From Symbiodinium natans (Eukaryota > Sar > Dinophyceae > Suessiales > Symbiodiniaceae), in the NCBI GenBank assembly GCA_905221605.1, contig CAJNDS010002212.1, positions 470,001-517,500 of the forward strand: DNA of 47,500 nucleotides, given 5' to 3'. The translations under genes and the position numbers were made by a program. Numbering within the stretch: position 1 is the stretch's first letter; each line of letters opens with the position of its first letter. Positions 9,655-18,884 of this stretch are shown one piece after another. A model generated the notes under the pieces. The model was not told the origin of the DNA. It searched no databases and was given only the letters and a program-made list of their open reading frames with translations.

Positions 9655-10110
9655 GTTTCGCGTCCAGAGTCGCATCTGGCTGAGGGAGGCACCCAAGTAA
9701 CCCGCTTGCTGGAAGGATCGAAGGTTCCAGTGATGTCGCCGAAGCCATCGGAACCTTCCAGTGGCGGCATGGAAGGACCTTGATCCCTGCATCCTACGAG
9801 AAGGGGCCTGTTTGGCTTGGGTACTTGGAGGTTCATGGTAATTTACCAGTTATGACTCCACGTATAAGCCCCTTAATGAACCCTAAACCCTAAACCCCAA
9901 ACCCTAAACCCCAAACCCTAAACCCCAAACCCTAAACCCCAAACCCTAAACCCTAAACCCCAAACCCTAAACCCTAAACCCTATTGGGTTCATAAGTACC
10001 ATGAACCTCCAAGTAGCTACCTAGGCTCCTTGTCTTAACCCCAAGGGCCAGGCCTTCAGTGCTTCCAACCAGCTGATTGTCAGGGAGGAACCGCAAGTGA
10101 TACCTCCGCC
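9655..10110 (-). CDS. Two candidate exons around a family A element
   Basis: Minus-strand island 10110-10017 reads VGSTEGLALGVKTRSLGSY in a frame running up to the element at 9824-10013. Island 9823-9655 has three open frames, one reading EGSDGFGDITGTFDPSSKRV. On the minus strand the element starts with TACTTGGAG|GTTC (a possible donor) and ends CCTCCAAG| (a possible acceptor). Splicing there keeps the upstream frame open until a TAG about 30 nt on. Protein not recognised. Confidence 0.35.
9824..10013. mobile_element. MITE-like element, family A, copy 2, with telomere-like insert
   Basis: Inverted termini CTTGGAGGTTCATGGTA ... TACCATGAACCTCCAAG, flanked by TA on both sides. A CCCTAAA/CCCCAAA tract (about 9877-9982) fills the interior. 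Confidence 0.75.
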
Positions 10111-10534
10111 ACTCCGTTTAGGGTTTAGGGTTTAGGGTTTAGGGTTGAGGGTTGAGGGTTTAGGGTTCATGCCCTTCTTGAGTTCAGGTTCCAGAGGTTT
10201 GCTTTACAGGTGCCCTGCTCAAGGAATCTGATGCCGGAGGGCCCTAATACTGAACACCCTTCCCTTAAACCCTGAACCCTAAACCCTAAACCCCAAACCC
10301 AAAACCCTAAACTCATGTTTCGCAGGTCCCTAGGGCAGAAGCCTCGAACCCCGGGGCACTTGTTGCTGCGCTGGTGTGTACGCTCCATCAAGGTACCTTT
10401 CCATGCCTCGGCTCTACCATGGGTTCAGCATGCAGGGGGTTTAGGGTTTAGGGTTTAAGGTTTAGGCTTCTACAAAGTTTTTGTAGGGTTTGATTGGGTG
10501 TGGGGAGCGCTGTGGAGGTTTGCCTCATAACTAG

Positions 10535-11571
10535 GTTACGGCGTGGTTAACGACCCCGCCGAAAACACACGTTTTGCTTGGGGGCTTGAAGTGTAAAACC
10601 TCGATTTTTTCGCTGTTTCTGCACGTGGTTGCTTTGTAGCGCATGTCCAAAAAGCAAATTTTTACCGGTGGGCGAGATAATGTCGGACGAATTCACTGTA
10701 AATAGCAGTGTTTTCGTGTGTCCACGATTTTTCGACTTTCGGAAGTCGCTTGATTTGAGAAGGTTATTTTCGGCAATGCTGGTATTTACAGCGAAATTGC
10801 ATGTTAAGACAGGTATTGTGAGACGTTTGTTTTTGAAAGGCCTTAGGGTACATGTTTCTGGACGAGTAGACAAGAAAGGGTTCCAGGCTGTCCGCTTGTG
10901 TGGAAATGTTGCAATTTACAGCGTATTATAGCTTCGGGCCTGCACTGTGCGGTGTATGGTTAGAGTACATGGGTATATACGGTATAACGGTATAAGGCTT
11001 AACTGTAAACCTTAAATCCTAAACTCTACATTCGACAGAAGGGTGAGGAATTTGGGCTTGCAGGACAGTGTTGAGGTTTGCATACAGAGCTTGGGGCGTG
11101 CACTGTGTGGTGTATTGTTAAGGGTATTTCGGCAACCAAAACCCGAAACCGGACATAAATGGGCAGAACGGTTTAAGGTTTAACCCAGAACCTTAAAAAC
11201 CCGAAAGCAGACAAATGTCGGCAGAACGGTTTAAGGTTTAACCCTAGACCAGTGTTTGGGCAAAACACAAACTAAATGCATGGACACAACAGGCATGAAC
11301 ACTTATAACAAATTTTCTTGTTCCACATCCTTGTGCAGTACGATGTACAAAGCGGCGAAAACGCAGTAAATACTGGTGTTTTGGGCATGGACGCAATATG
11401 AATGACGTTCTTACCCCCCCCCCACACCCCCCGCCCCTCCAACTCCCCCCCCCCCACACCCCCCCCCCCACACCCCCCCCCCCCCCCCCAAACTCCCCCC
11501 CCCCCACCCCCGTAGCACCTTGGAAAACCGCATATTCGGCGGGGTCGTTAACAACGCCGTAAGCCGTAAGC
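10535..11571. mobile_element. 1.04-kb DNA-transposon-like element with 9-bp target duplication
   Basis: The flanks carry the perfect 9-bp direct repeat CATAACTAG (10526-10534 and 11572-11580). The ends are inverted copies of about 30 bp: TTACGGCGTGGTTAACGACC at the left, and TTACGGCGTTGTTAACGACC on the opposite strand at the right, both continuing CCGCCGAA. A 9-bp duplication fits Mutator-like (MULE) elements. The interior is less GC-rich than its surroundings, has internal duplications (GCACTGTGYGGTGTAT at about 10944 and 11097; GCAGAACGGTTTAAGGTTTA at about 11164 and 11221) and a C-rich tract (11406-11512). Open frames on both strands (10629-10931 plus; 10547-10873 minus) show no transposase motif. 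Probably non-autonomous. Confidence 0.8.
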
Positions 11572-11596
11572 CATAACTAGGGTTAGGGTTCTAGGG

Positions 11597-11865
11597 TTGC
11601 GGGCGGCAAGGGGCTTGCTCAGGGATCATAGGGCTTCGGCTGTGAGCACCCGAAGCAGAATTCTCAGAATCGCACGCCGTTGGGCGGCGGAGGACGATGA
11701 AAGCCCTCGCTTGCAACTGCTTGACCATTCTGTGAGTCTTCTCAGCGCATTCAGAGCCACACTGAGGCGCATGCCCTTAGTGGAAGCGACGACCCGCCTC
11801 AGCTTTTTGCCAGCGCGCAAGGCCACTGAGGGTGTTCGAGACAGAAGCAGTCCGAGATGACGCAA
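11597..11865. other. Unassigned open frames, both strands
   Basis: A 270-bp non-repetitive island with an 87-codon plus ORF and a 79-codon minus ORF. A third minus frame reads CAEKTHRMVKQLQARAFIVL. Composition is exon-like. Strand and frame cannot be settled by eye. By neighbourhood, minus is favoured. Confidence 0.35.
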
Positions 11866-12244
11866 TGAAGGGTGCTGTAGCCCTAAACCCTAAACCCTAA
11901 ACCCTAAACCCCAAACCCTAAACCCCGACCCCCCAAATCTCCGCTAACTCCCAGCTCACAAGGGACGGGAAACGTGGCCCATGCCCGGGGTTCAACCTAA
12001 CTGTCAGGTTCTCACACGCCATGTTCTCTCGGCTCTCCAAAACTAGGGTTTAGGGATTAGGGTATTATGGGGAGACCCTTTTTGCGCACCCGAAGTTGCT
12101 AAACAGAACGGGGAAGCAAGAAGGGACCAGAACTTCGAGACTGGGCTGGGCATCGTGCCAGTTGGGCTTGGCAGCTGATGGTGCTGCTGGTGGAAGTGCA
12201 TCACTGGCAGCAAGAAGCTCACGTCCACTGAGAGAGACATGCTC

Positions 12245-12347
12245 TGGGATGTTCCCCCTTATACTAACAACCCTGAATAATTAGGGATGATAGTACCCCC
12301 GATTATAATCCCCATTGAGGACTGTTAGTATAAGGGGGCACATCCCA
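12245..12347. mobile_element. MITE-like element, family B, copy 3, with 10-12-bp target duplication
   Basis: Inverted repeat TGGGATGTTCCCCCTTATAC ... TAAGGGGGCACATCCCA. The flanks are a perfect 12-bp direct repeat AGACATGCTCTG (12235-12246 and 12348-12359), which overlaps the element end by about 2 bp, so the duplication is 10-12 bp. Removing the element and one repeat leaves a plus frame open across the site (STERDMLCISRAAWLNWRR), so the insertion may interrupt an exon. Confidence 0.8.
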
Positions 12348-12599
12348 AGACATGCTCTGCATCTCACGGGCAGCATGGTTAAACTGGAGGCGTGCAATCG
12401 GCGCCAGTGGTGGTCGAGACGCTGTGCCTGCGACCTTCAAATCCATGTCGCAGTGCAAAGAGCCAAGCAGGGTTTAGGGTTTAGGGCTTAACGTTCCCTC
12501 ACAACAGCTTTGGCTGGGGCTAGGTTTGAGTAGAACAAGCCTAAGGGTACCCGGCCTTTCGCCGCATGTCTCCGTTGCTTGTCGGCAAGCGCTGCCATC

Positions 12600-12860
12600 T
12601 GTCAAGACGGTAAACGGCACTCCTCTTTAAATAAACAGATAGAGCAGAATAATAAAATATACAAAGCATCATAGAACACAATACAAAATAATGTTGAGTA
12701 GAAAATTTCGCAGATACATAATACAAATAAATATTGCAGATATATAATACAAATTGCATGTGTATATATATATATATATACAATGCATACACACGATAAT
12801 ATCATATAACATCGCATCATCTCATATATACATACATATATATATATATACATTACATTG
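12600..12860. repeat. AT-rich stretch with TA microsatellites
   Basis: AT-rich DNA with TATATA runs at about 12757-12780 and 12836-12852. No gene signal. Short Tyr/Ile frames are repeat artefacts. Confidence 0.85.
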
Positions 12861-13085
12861 TATAACGGCCCCTGCGTACCAGTCTCAGCTCCCGACCTGC
12901 GTGCTATCGCTCAGGCTCAGGGGATCCTCGGCGTCCCCTGGCGAGGCTGCAAGACATGTAGGGTTTAGGGTTTAGGGTTTAGGGCTCAGGGTTCAGGGTT
13001 TAGGGTTTTTTGGGTCTCTTTTTTCTTGTAGTACGGCACCCTTCTGACTAAGGGCCCCTAAACAGGGACAAAGAGGGACCCTTAT

Positions 13086-13298
13086 TTGGAAAAACTACCC
13101 ATCTACGAAGCTGGGAACCTACGCACACGTAAAGCAGGTTTCTTTACTAACCGCGAAGCCCTGAAACCTTCAGAGTTCTGCCGCGCCTACATCCAGGGGA
13201 GACACGCGCCCCATCTTCCGCCCCTGGGCTGCGGCGAGGGGCCCAGAACCAACGGCCTTGACCATCTAAAACTTGAGATCCGAGACCACAAACCCTGA
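13086..13298 (+). CDS. Candidate plus-strand ORF, unknown
   Basis: 70-codon frame including KAGFFTNREALKPSEFCRAY, between worn repeat pieces (a family C-like piece at 13030-13092, telomere-like tracts on either side). The minus strand is also open (13147-13359). No domain is recognised, and every identified gene in this window is on the minus strand, so this may be a shadow. Confidence 0.25.
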   Translation: MEKLPIYEAGNLRTRKAGFFTNREALKPSEFCRAYIQGRHAPHLPPLGCGEGPRTNGLDHLKLEIRDHKP

Positions 13299-13673
13299 AC
13301 TCTGATGCCTCGGCGGAGGAAGACCCGAAGATGCTCTTTAGGGCAGCATTCCCGTGCAAGTACCCAGGAATTCGAAAGGACCGGAAAAAAAAAAAGCCCC
13401 CAAGCCCTCAACCCTATTCAAGCCGTCGCTTGGCTCAGGCCGCAACGCCAGGAGGCATCGTGAGCGAAATGGGTCTAGAGTCCAGGTCTCCTACAGGTTT
13501 AAGATTGAGGGTTCACGGTTTGGGGTTTAGGGTTTATAGGGTTAGGGTTTAGGGTTTAGGGTTGAGGGCAAGGGTTACTCTAAGAGGACCCTGCTAGTTG
13601 TTGGAAAACCCCGGGTTTGGCCGCGTTTTCCCTCGCTGTGCGCGCGTGGGAAAAATTCTTCTACCCCGGACCA

Positions 13674-13790
13674 CTTGGAGGTTCAGGGTACTTATAAACC
13701 CCAAATAGCACTATACTGTTTCGTCCCCGAAGCCGTCTAAAAATAGGTTCTAAGTAGTCCGGGGTTTTTAAGTACCCGTGAACCTCCAAG
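13674..13790. mobile_element. MITE-like element, family A, copy 3
   Basis: Inverted termini CTTGGAGGTTCAGGGTACTT ... AAGTACCCGTGAACCTCCAAG. On the minus strand a GTATGC sits just before the element and CCAAG ends it. Splicing GTATG..CCAAG, or precise excision, both rejoin an open minus frame (EGLPSA to WSGVEEFFPRAHSEG). The upstream part of that frame (13790-13987) passes through a Pro-rich G/C tract and is doubtful. Confidence 0.7.
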
Positions 13791-13987
13791 CATACAGCAC
13801 TTGGAAGTCCCTCCAGCGCAGGGGAGGGGGGAGGGGGCAGGGGGCAGGGGAGGGGGAGGGGGTGCTTTAGGGCTGGGTAGTTTAAGGCTCGTAGGCTTGG
13901 GAGTTTTGAGGGGCTTAGATTAAGGACTTCGATTAGACTCCAACCACATACAGGGTAGATGCTCCTTGTACCCTCCACGTGGCTCAA

Positions 13988-15123
13988 TCCCCCTAGAACC
14001 CAGGGTTTAGGGTTTAGTTTAGGGTTCAGGGTTTAGGGTTTAGGGGCCCTTAAAACCCGAAAACCCTGCGCCCCTGAAAACCCAGGTCCTTCATGGAGGT
14101 GTCGGCGGGCAATTCCAGGGTCGGAGGCTGGCAAGGAGCTTAGAGGTTTGGAGTTTGGGGTTTAGGGTTTGGGGTTCAGGGTTTGGGGTTTAGGGTTTAT
14201 GGTTTAGGGTCTTTCAGGGTAGCGGAGTTCAGAGTTCGGGGAGTTAAGGGTTCAAAGTCCAGGGTTGCTTAGAGCTTCGGGTTGAGGTTTCGGGATCTAG
14301 ACTTAAAGGCTGGGGTTTAGGTTGGGATGTTCCCCTTCTACTAGCAGTCCTTAATAGGGAGCACAGTGCCCCCGATCGGAATTCCTATTAAGGATTGCTA
14401 GCATCAGGGGGAACATCCCAAGGTTTAGGGTTTGAGAGCTGCGGTTCGGGCCTGTTTTGGGGGGGGTTTTGGGCTCCTGAGGTCCACGGGCTCAGTCCCA
14501 GCTCTACACACTTGGGTTTAGGGTTGAGGGCTTGGGGCTTAGGGTTTAGGATTTAGGGTTTAGGGCTTGGCCTCAACCCTAAACCCTACCCACGTGCCTC
14601 GGCTGGACTTCCGACCTCTGTGCTTCCCAACAGCCTACAGGCTGCAACAGTGGGTTCAGGGTTCAGGGTTTAGGGTTTGGGGTTCAGGGTTTAGGGTTTG
14701 GGGTTTAGGGTTTAGGATTTCGGGTTTGGGGTTGGGGGTTTAGGGTCTTGGGGTTCCGGCTCCGACATTTGCACCCCGGCATATGGTGAGTTCCTCAAGT
14801 TCGGTCCTTGTCATACCACGGCCCCTCATCTTCAAGCAACCCCAGAGGTAACAGTCCACAATGTCGAGACCATAAGGCCAGAGGGTTATACAAATGAAAT
14901 TGGGAGCTAGAATATCAGTAGTTCTGAAATGGGCATTAAGGAGTCAGCACCTTATATCCTACAGCCCTTTCGGGAGCCGTGCAGGGAAGCATTCCGGAAC
15001 TTCCCCCAAACCCAAATTCCTAAACCCTAAACCCTAATTCCTAAATCCTAAACCCTAAACCCAAATTCCTAAACCCAAATTCCTAAACCCAAATTCCTAA
15101 ACCCCAAACCCTATACCCTAAAC
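13988..15123. repeat. Telomere-like tracts and repeat debris
   Basis: Mostly TTTAGGG-type degenerate repeats (about 14000-14280, 14430-14760), CCTAAACCCAAATT repeats (about 15005-15130) and one MITE (listed separately). Islands at 14585-14650 and 14760-15000 show no convincing exon. Confidence 0.6.
14332..14421. mobile_element. MITE-like element, family B, copy 4
   Basis: Compact 90-bp hairpin: TTGGGATGTTCCCCTTCTAC ... CAGGGGGAACATCCCAA, with nearly 39-bp arms (CAGTCCTTAATAGGGA / TCCTATTAAGGATTG). Inserted in a telomere-like tract; GGTTTAGG flanks both ends, which is uninformative there. Confidence 0.8.
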
Positions 15124-16397
15124 CCTGAACTCCCACTGGCCTGACTGGTCCTGCTGTCGGTGCCGGCGGTGGTGCTTCCTTTGCTGCCAGTGCGGCTGCG
15201 GCGCCCCTCCTGTGCATGGAGGGGTTCGGGGTTTCCGGTCTGGGGCACGTTTCTGTTTGTCTTTTTGTTCTTTTTGGGGGAGGGAAGGGGAGGTTTCGGG
15301 TTTAGGGTTTGGGGTTTAGGGTGGTTTTGGGGGGGGTCTGGTGTGCTTTGGGGTTTGGGAGGTTCAGGGGTTGAGCACGCCGCCTAAACCTTCAAACCCT
15401 ACACCCTACACCCTAAACCCTAAACCCTAAACCCTAAACCAGGTACGAGCAGACGGCTCGCCTCCAACTGGTGGGGCATCACCGGGGCTTCGTCGTCGGA
15501 ACCTGCAGTCGCCCACCCGATCCTATAAGCCCTAGGCCCTAAACCCTAAACCCTAAACCCTAAACCCTAAACCCTAAACCCTCCACCAAACAGACCCAGG
15601 CCTTGCCCCGGGTCTGCAGCTTCTCGCAGAGCCTCCTCTCGCTCTTCCCTCTCGCGCCTCCTCTGCTCCGCCTGCAAGAGGGGTTTATAGGGTTTAGGGT
15701 TTAGGTTTTAGGGTGTTAGGGTTCAGGGTTCAGGGTTTAGCGTTTTTAAAGCCCGATAAGAGCCCTACAAGTACCCTATGAACTTCGGGGTTTGGGCTCT
15801 TTAGGGTTTCTAAAGCCCGATAAGAGCCAATAAGTACCCCATGAACCCTGGGGGTTTGGGCTCTTTAGGGTTTTTAAGGCCCTATAAGAACCCGAATACG
15901 TACCCTATGAACCCTAGAGACCCTATGAGCCCCCCATGGACCGTATGCCCTAAACCCTCAAGGTATGAACCCTACCCCGCAAGATAAGAGCCCGGCTCGC
16001 TCATAGACGATCCGATCCGCCGTGGTGGCCTGGCAATGCGCGATACAGGATTTCCAGAGCCCGAAAGGGAAAGAGTGGGTAAAGACAACGTTTGGGGAGT
16101 GTTGTAGTGGGCTACGGGGAGGGGGCAGTGGGGAAGTGGGTTGCCCATCCTGAACGAGAAAGGGGGTGCAAACCCCCTTCCTTCGGGAAACGTTCCTTCA
16201 ACCATATTTGGATCCCGTTGCCAACCCGAATCCCGCGTTTTAAACCCCAAACCCTCTGGGTTTCTGCCCTAAAAATTCCTCAACCCTAAGCCCTAAACCC
16301 TAAACCCTGAACCAGAAACCCTCTGAGCTTGTGCCCCAAAACAAAAAAGGCCCACCTTCTCGATGTCGTCATGTCCAGGGCCAAGCTTGAGCGGGAT
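15124..16397 (-). CDS. Unknown gene, four phase-consistent exons
   Basis: Minus-strand exons 16397-16356, 15671-15587, 15502-15447 and 15209-15124. The first reads IPLKLGPGHDDIEK between CCCAG| and |GTGGGC. The second is a charged helix (EQRRREREEREEALREAADP). The third includes SDDEAPVMPHQLEASRLL. The fourth is Ser/Thr/Gly-rich (SRTGSKGSTTAGTDS). Acceptors are AG and donors GT (16355, 15586, 15446, about 15123), and the phases join without a shift (0/0, 1/2, 0/0). Codons are strongly G/C-ending. I do not recognise the protein. It lies on the same strand inside the 13.8-kb gap of the TRF4-like gene, so it is either a nested gene, an inserted part of that protein, or evidence that the two TRF4 halves belong to different genes. 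Confidence 0.55.
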
Positions 16398-16569
16398 CTG
16401 GGAACAGCGTCGCGTCGCTGGGGGGTTTAGGGTTTAGGGTCTAGGGTTCTTGGGGTTTTGGGTTTAGGGTTCTTGGGGTCTAGGGTTCTAGGGTTCTCGG
16501 GATTTTGGGTGGGGGTTTAGGGTTCTTGGGGTTTGGGGTTTAGGGTTTAGGGGCTCAATTTAGGGCTTT

Positions 16570-16760
16570 CGGCTTAAGTTCTGAGGCTTCAGGGTACGCA
16601 CTCCACTAAGGTGGCACTGCGGTTGAGGGTTTAGGGTTTAGGGTTTAAGGTTTAGGGTTTAGGGTTTAGGGTTTAGGGTGGTTGGTCCATTATCCCCTCT
16701 TAACTAAGGAAGACGCCCTGGCCCTGCACGATGTTAGGATGCTGAATACGATTCAAGGCA
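16570..16760 (-). CDS. Possible protein-kinase fragments
   Basis: On the minus strand, about 16755-16690 reads ALNRIQHPNIVQGQGVFL, like kinase subdomain IV (HPNIV.. followed by GVFL). About 16620-16570 reads VRTLKPQNLSR, like the catalytic loop HRDLKPQN but with the HRD His and Asp replaced. The order is right, but the roughly 60 residues that should lie between them are missing (only telomere-like repeat is there). Either a decayed kinase or coincidence. Confidence 0.25.
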
Positions 16761-17051
16761 TGCACTCAAAGCCCTTAACCTTGAACCCTAAACCCTAAAC
16801 CCGCTCAGGATCTTGCTATAGCTTAGAAGGAGGTTCCATCATGAACCCCAAGCCCTACACCCCCCAACCCTAGTGAAGGGGCCTTGCAGGCCGAACCGGG
16901 CTTTAAGTGGCCCATGAAAAACCTCGAACGGCTGCGACGCAGCGCCCCTCAGAGTTCGCCTCAATCTACCCTCGCAGGCCCCGCACAGCTGTGACAATAA
17001 CCCAAACCTTAAACCCTTAAACCCTCAACCCGGCCAAGTGCTACGGTACAC

Positions 17052-17107
17052 CCGCGAAAATTTCCGCCACTGTTCTGACGGATTCCGCACTATGTCGACC
17101 GGCAACC
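17052..17107 (-). CDS. Candidate internal exon
   Basis: Between CATAG| and |GTGTACC, reading LPVDIVRNPSEQWRKFSR with G/C-ending codons. A second open frame lies just upstream (17180-17110). Not recognised. Same strand as the neighbouring genes. Confidence 0.35.
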
Positions 17108-17937
17108 CTATGTTGATTGAACGTATGGCACATGAACGGTGCTGATCTTGTATCTCCGCCGCACTGCTTTGTTCAGAAAGGGTAGACCGAGGCTTTGGTA
17201 GGGTCGAGGGTTTTATGCTTTGTGTTTAGTTTAGGGTTACCTAAATTGGAATGTACCTAAAGTCTAGAGTCTAGATGTAGTCTATGCTGAAAACCACCTT
17301 TATTTTACGTACGCCTAACACCACAAGCTTTAGCCCTAAACCCCAAATCCTGAACCCCAAAAAACACCCTAAGCCTTCAATTAGGGGTTACTAGGTACCT
17401 AAGATTAAGGGTCCCCTCTAGGGGTCCTCCTTGTATAAACCCTAAACCCAAAACCCCTGAATTCAACCTAAACGAGCACTGGCAAGGGTCCCGGCCGCTA
17501 TCAGCAACCAAAGGTCGCGTCGATTCCTGTCAGCTGCTCGTGACCCCTGAAGCCCTAAACCCTAAACCGTAAGCCCTAAGCCCTGAGCCCTAAGCCCTAA
17601 GCCCTAAGCCCTAAGCCCTAAGCCCTAAACCCTAAACCCTAAACCCTAAACCCTAAACCCTAACCCACCTCTTGGGGTCGGGTTTGGGGGCTTAGGGTTT
17701 CTGATTCGCCCTCCTGACGGCATGCACCCTGAGACCCTACAGCTTGAAATCGATCAACCCCAAATCCAGAACCTGGCTTGCGCCTTACTTCAAACCCTAA
17801 ACCCTAAACCCCTAAACCCTAAACCCTAAACCCCTAAACCCCTAAACCCCTAAACCCCTAAACCCTCACCCTAAACCCTAAACCCTAAACCCTAAACCCC
17901 TATAGACCCCTAAACCCTAAGCAGGGGTACTTCGGTA

Positions 17938-18037
17938 TGGGCCCAGGAGTGCGACTTGGCGTCCTCCACGTGAAGGCGCAGACGCCCGTGCACAGGCCAA
18001 AGAGGATGATGCCTCCACGCCAAGGAAAGAGGTCTAG
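17938..18037 (-). CDS. Candidate exon with a hydrophobic segment
   Basis: Minus frame reads WRGGIILFGLCTGVCAFTWR, nearly all codons G/C-ending, between CCCTAAA and TTTAGGG tracts. Could be one membrane-spanning segment. An AG acceptor is available near 18035; the donor is unclear. Not assigned. Confidence 0.35.
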
Positions 18038-18052
18038 GGTTGCTTGGGGGTT

Positions 18053-18133
18053 TAGGGTTTAGGGTTTAGGGTTTAGGGTTTAGGGTTTAGGGTTTAGGGT
18101 TTAGGGTTTAGGGTTTAGGGTTTAGGGTTTAGG
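18053..18133 (+). repeat. Telomere-like tract (TTTAGGG)n
   Basis: About 11.5 perfect units. Confidence 0.95.
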
Positions 18134-18229
18134 CACGGCAAGAGGCTTCGGGGCCTTGGGGGGTTAAGGGTTCAGGGTGAGATTTTGCGGGTTTTAAAAG
18201 TTAGGGTTCTCAACCCCCCTAGGAAACAT

Positions 18230-18780
18230 AGGCATCACCTTCTGGCCGCAAACTCTTGCTCGAGTACGGGGCGGTGAGCCTTCCTGTGAGACTGTTGTGG
18301 GCTGTCCACGGCAACAAGTTGATATGGACTCCGGCCTACCACAACAAGCAAGATGTACTCATTGTGGACCACGTTTTCACCTGCAACAGCCATTGAACTG
18401 ACAGTGGCCAGCTCCACCCCTCTTCAATCATAGGGGGGATGGGGGGGGGTGGGGGGGTCGACCCCCATCTCCTCCTGTCAACGCGAGCCTGCCATCCAGA
18501 TTCTTCAAGAATCGACGACAGGGACCTGCAATGATCACAACTGTTGCGATTGATGGGCCTTCCGTGCAATCACTGGGATAGTGGCGTCAGAAGTGATCGG
18601 CTGCAGCGGCCATTGCGCAATGCCGTGCAGTCTAGGCAGCTTGGAATGAAGATGTTTCGAGAAGGAGTCCGAGCGGGCTGTCTCGCGTGGCTTGTAGCAA
18701 GGTATTGAAGCTGGATCTGCACAAGTTGCACCGGTTCAGCGTGGTGAACTTGACTTGCACCGCATGTCTAAAGTTAAAGG
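18230..18780. other. Coding-like island, frame and strand unresolved
   Basis: Open frames on both strands: minus 18235-18417 (includes ENVVHNEYILLVVVGRSPY), plus 18240-18415 (includes LWAVHGNKLIWTPAYHNKQD), and minus 18336-18569. A G/T-rich run is at 18432-18460. Positions 18600-18720 are open on plus (GMKMFREGVRAGCLAWLVAR). The island is non-repetitive and exon-like in composition. It directly follows the DxD exon of the TRF4-like gene on the minus strand, so minus is favoured. Confidence 0.35.
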
Positions 18781-18884
18781 CTTGCAGCCCGAACAAGGAC
18801 GCAATCTCAAAAATGCAGGAACTTGGAACGCTAACCCTAAACCCTACACCCTAAACCCGAAACCTGAAACCCTAAACCCTAAAC

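Noticed and set aside
18470-18590. Minus fragments PVIARKA and VPVVDS suggesting a second TRF4-like copy
   Set aside because: Each is only six or seven residues, and the frame stops at once. The good VPVVKV exon is at 4490-4552.
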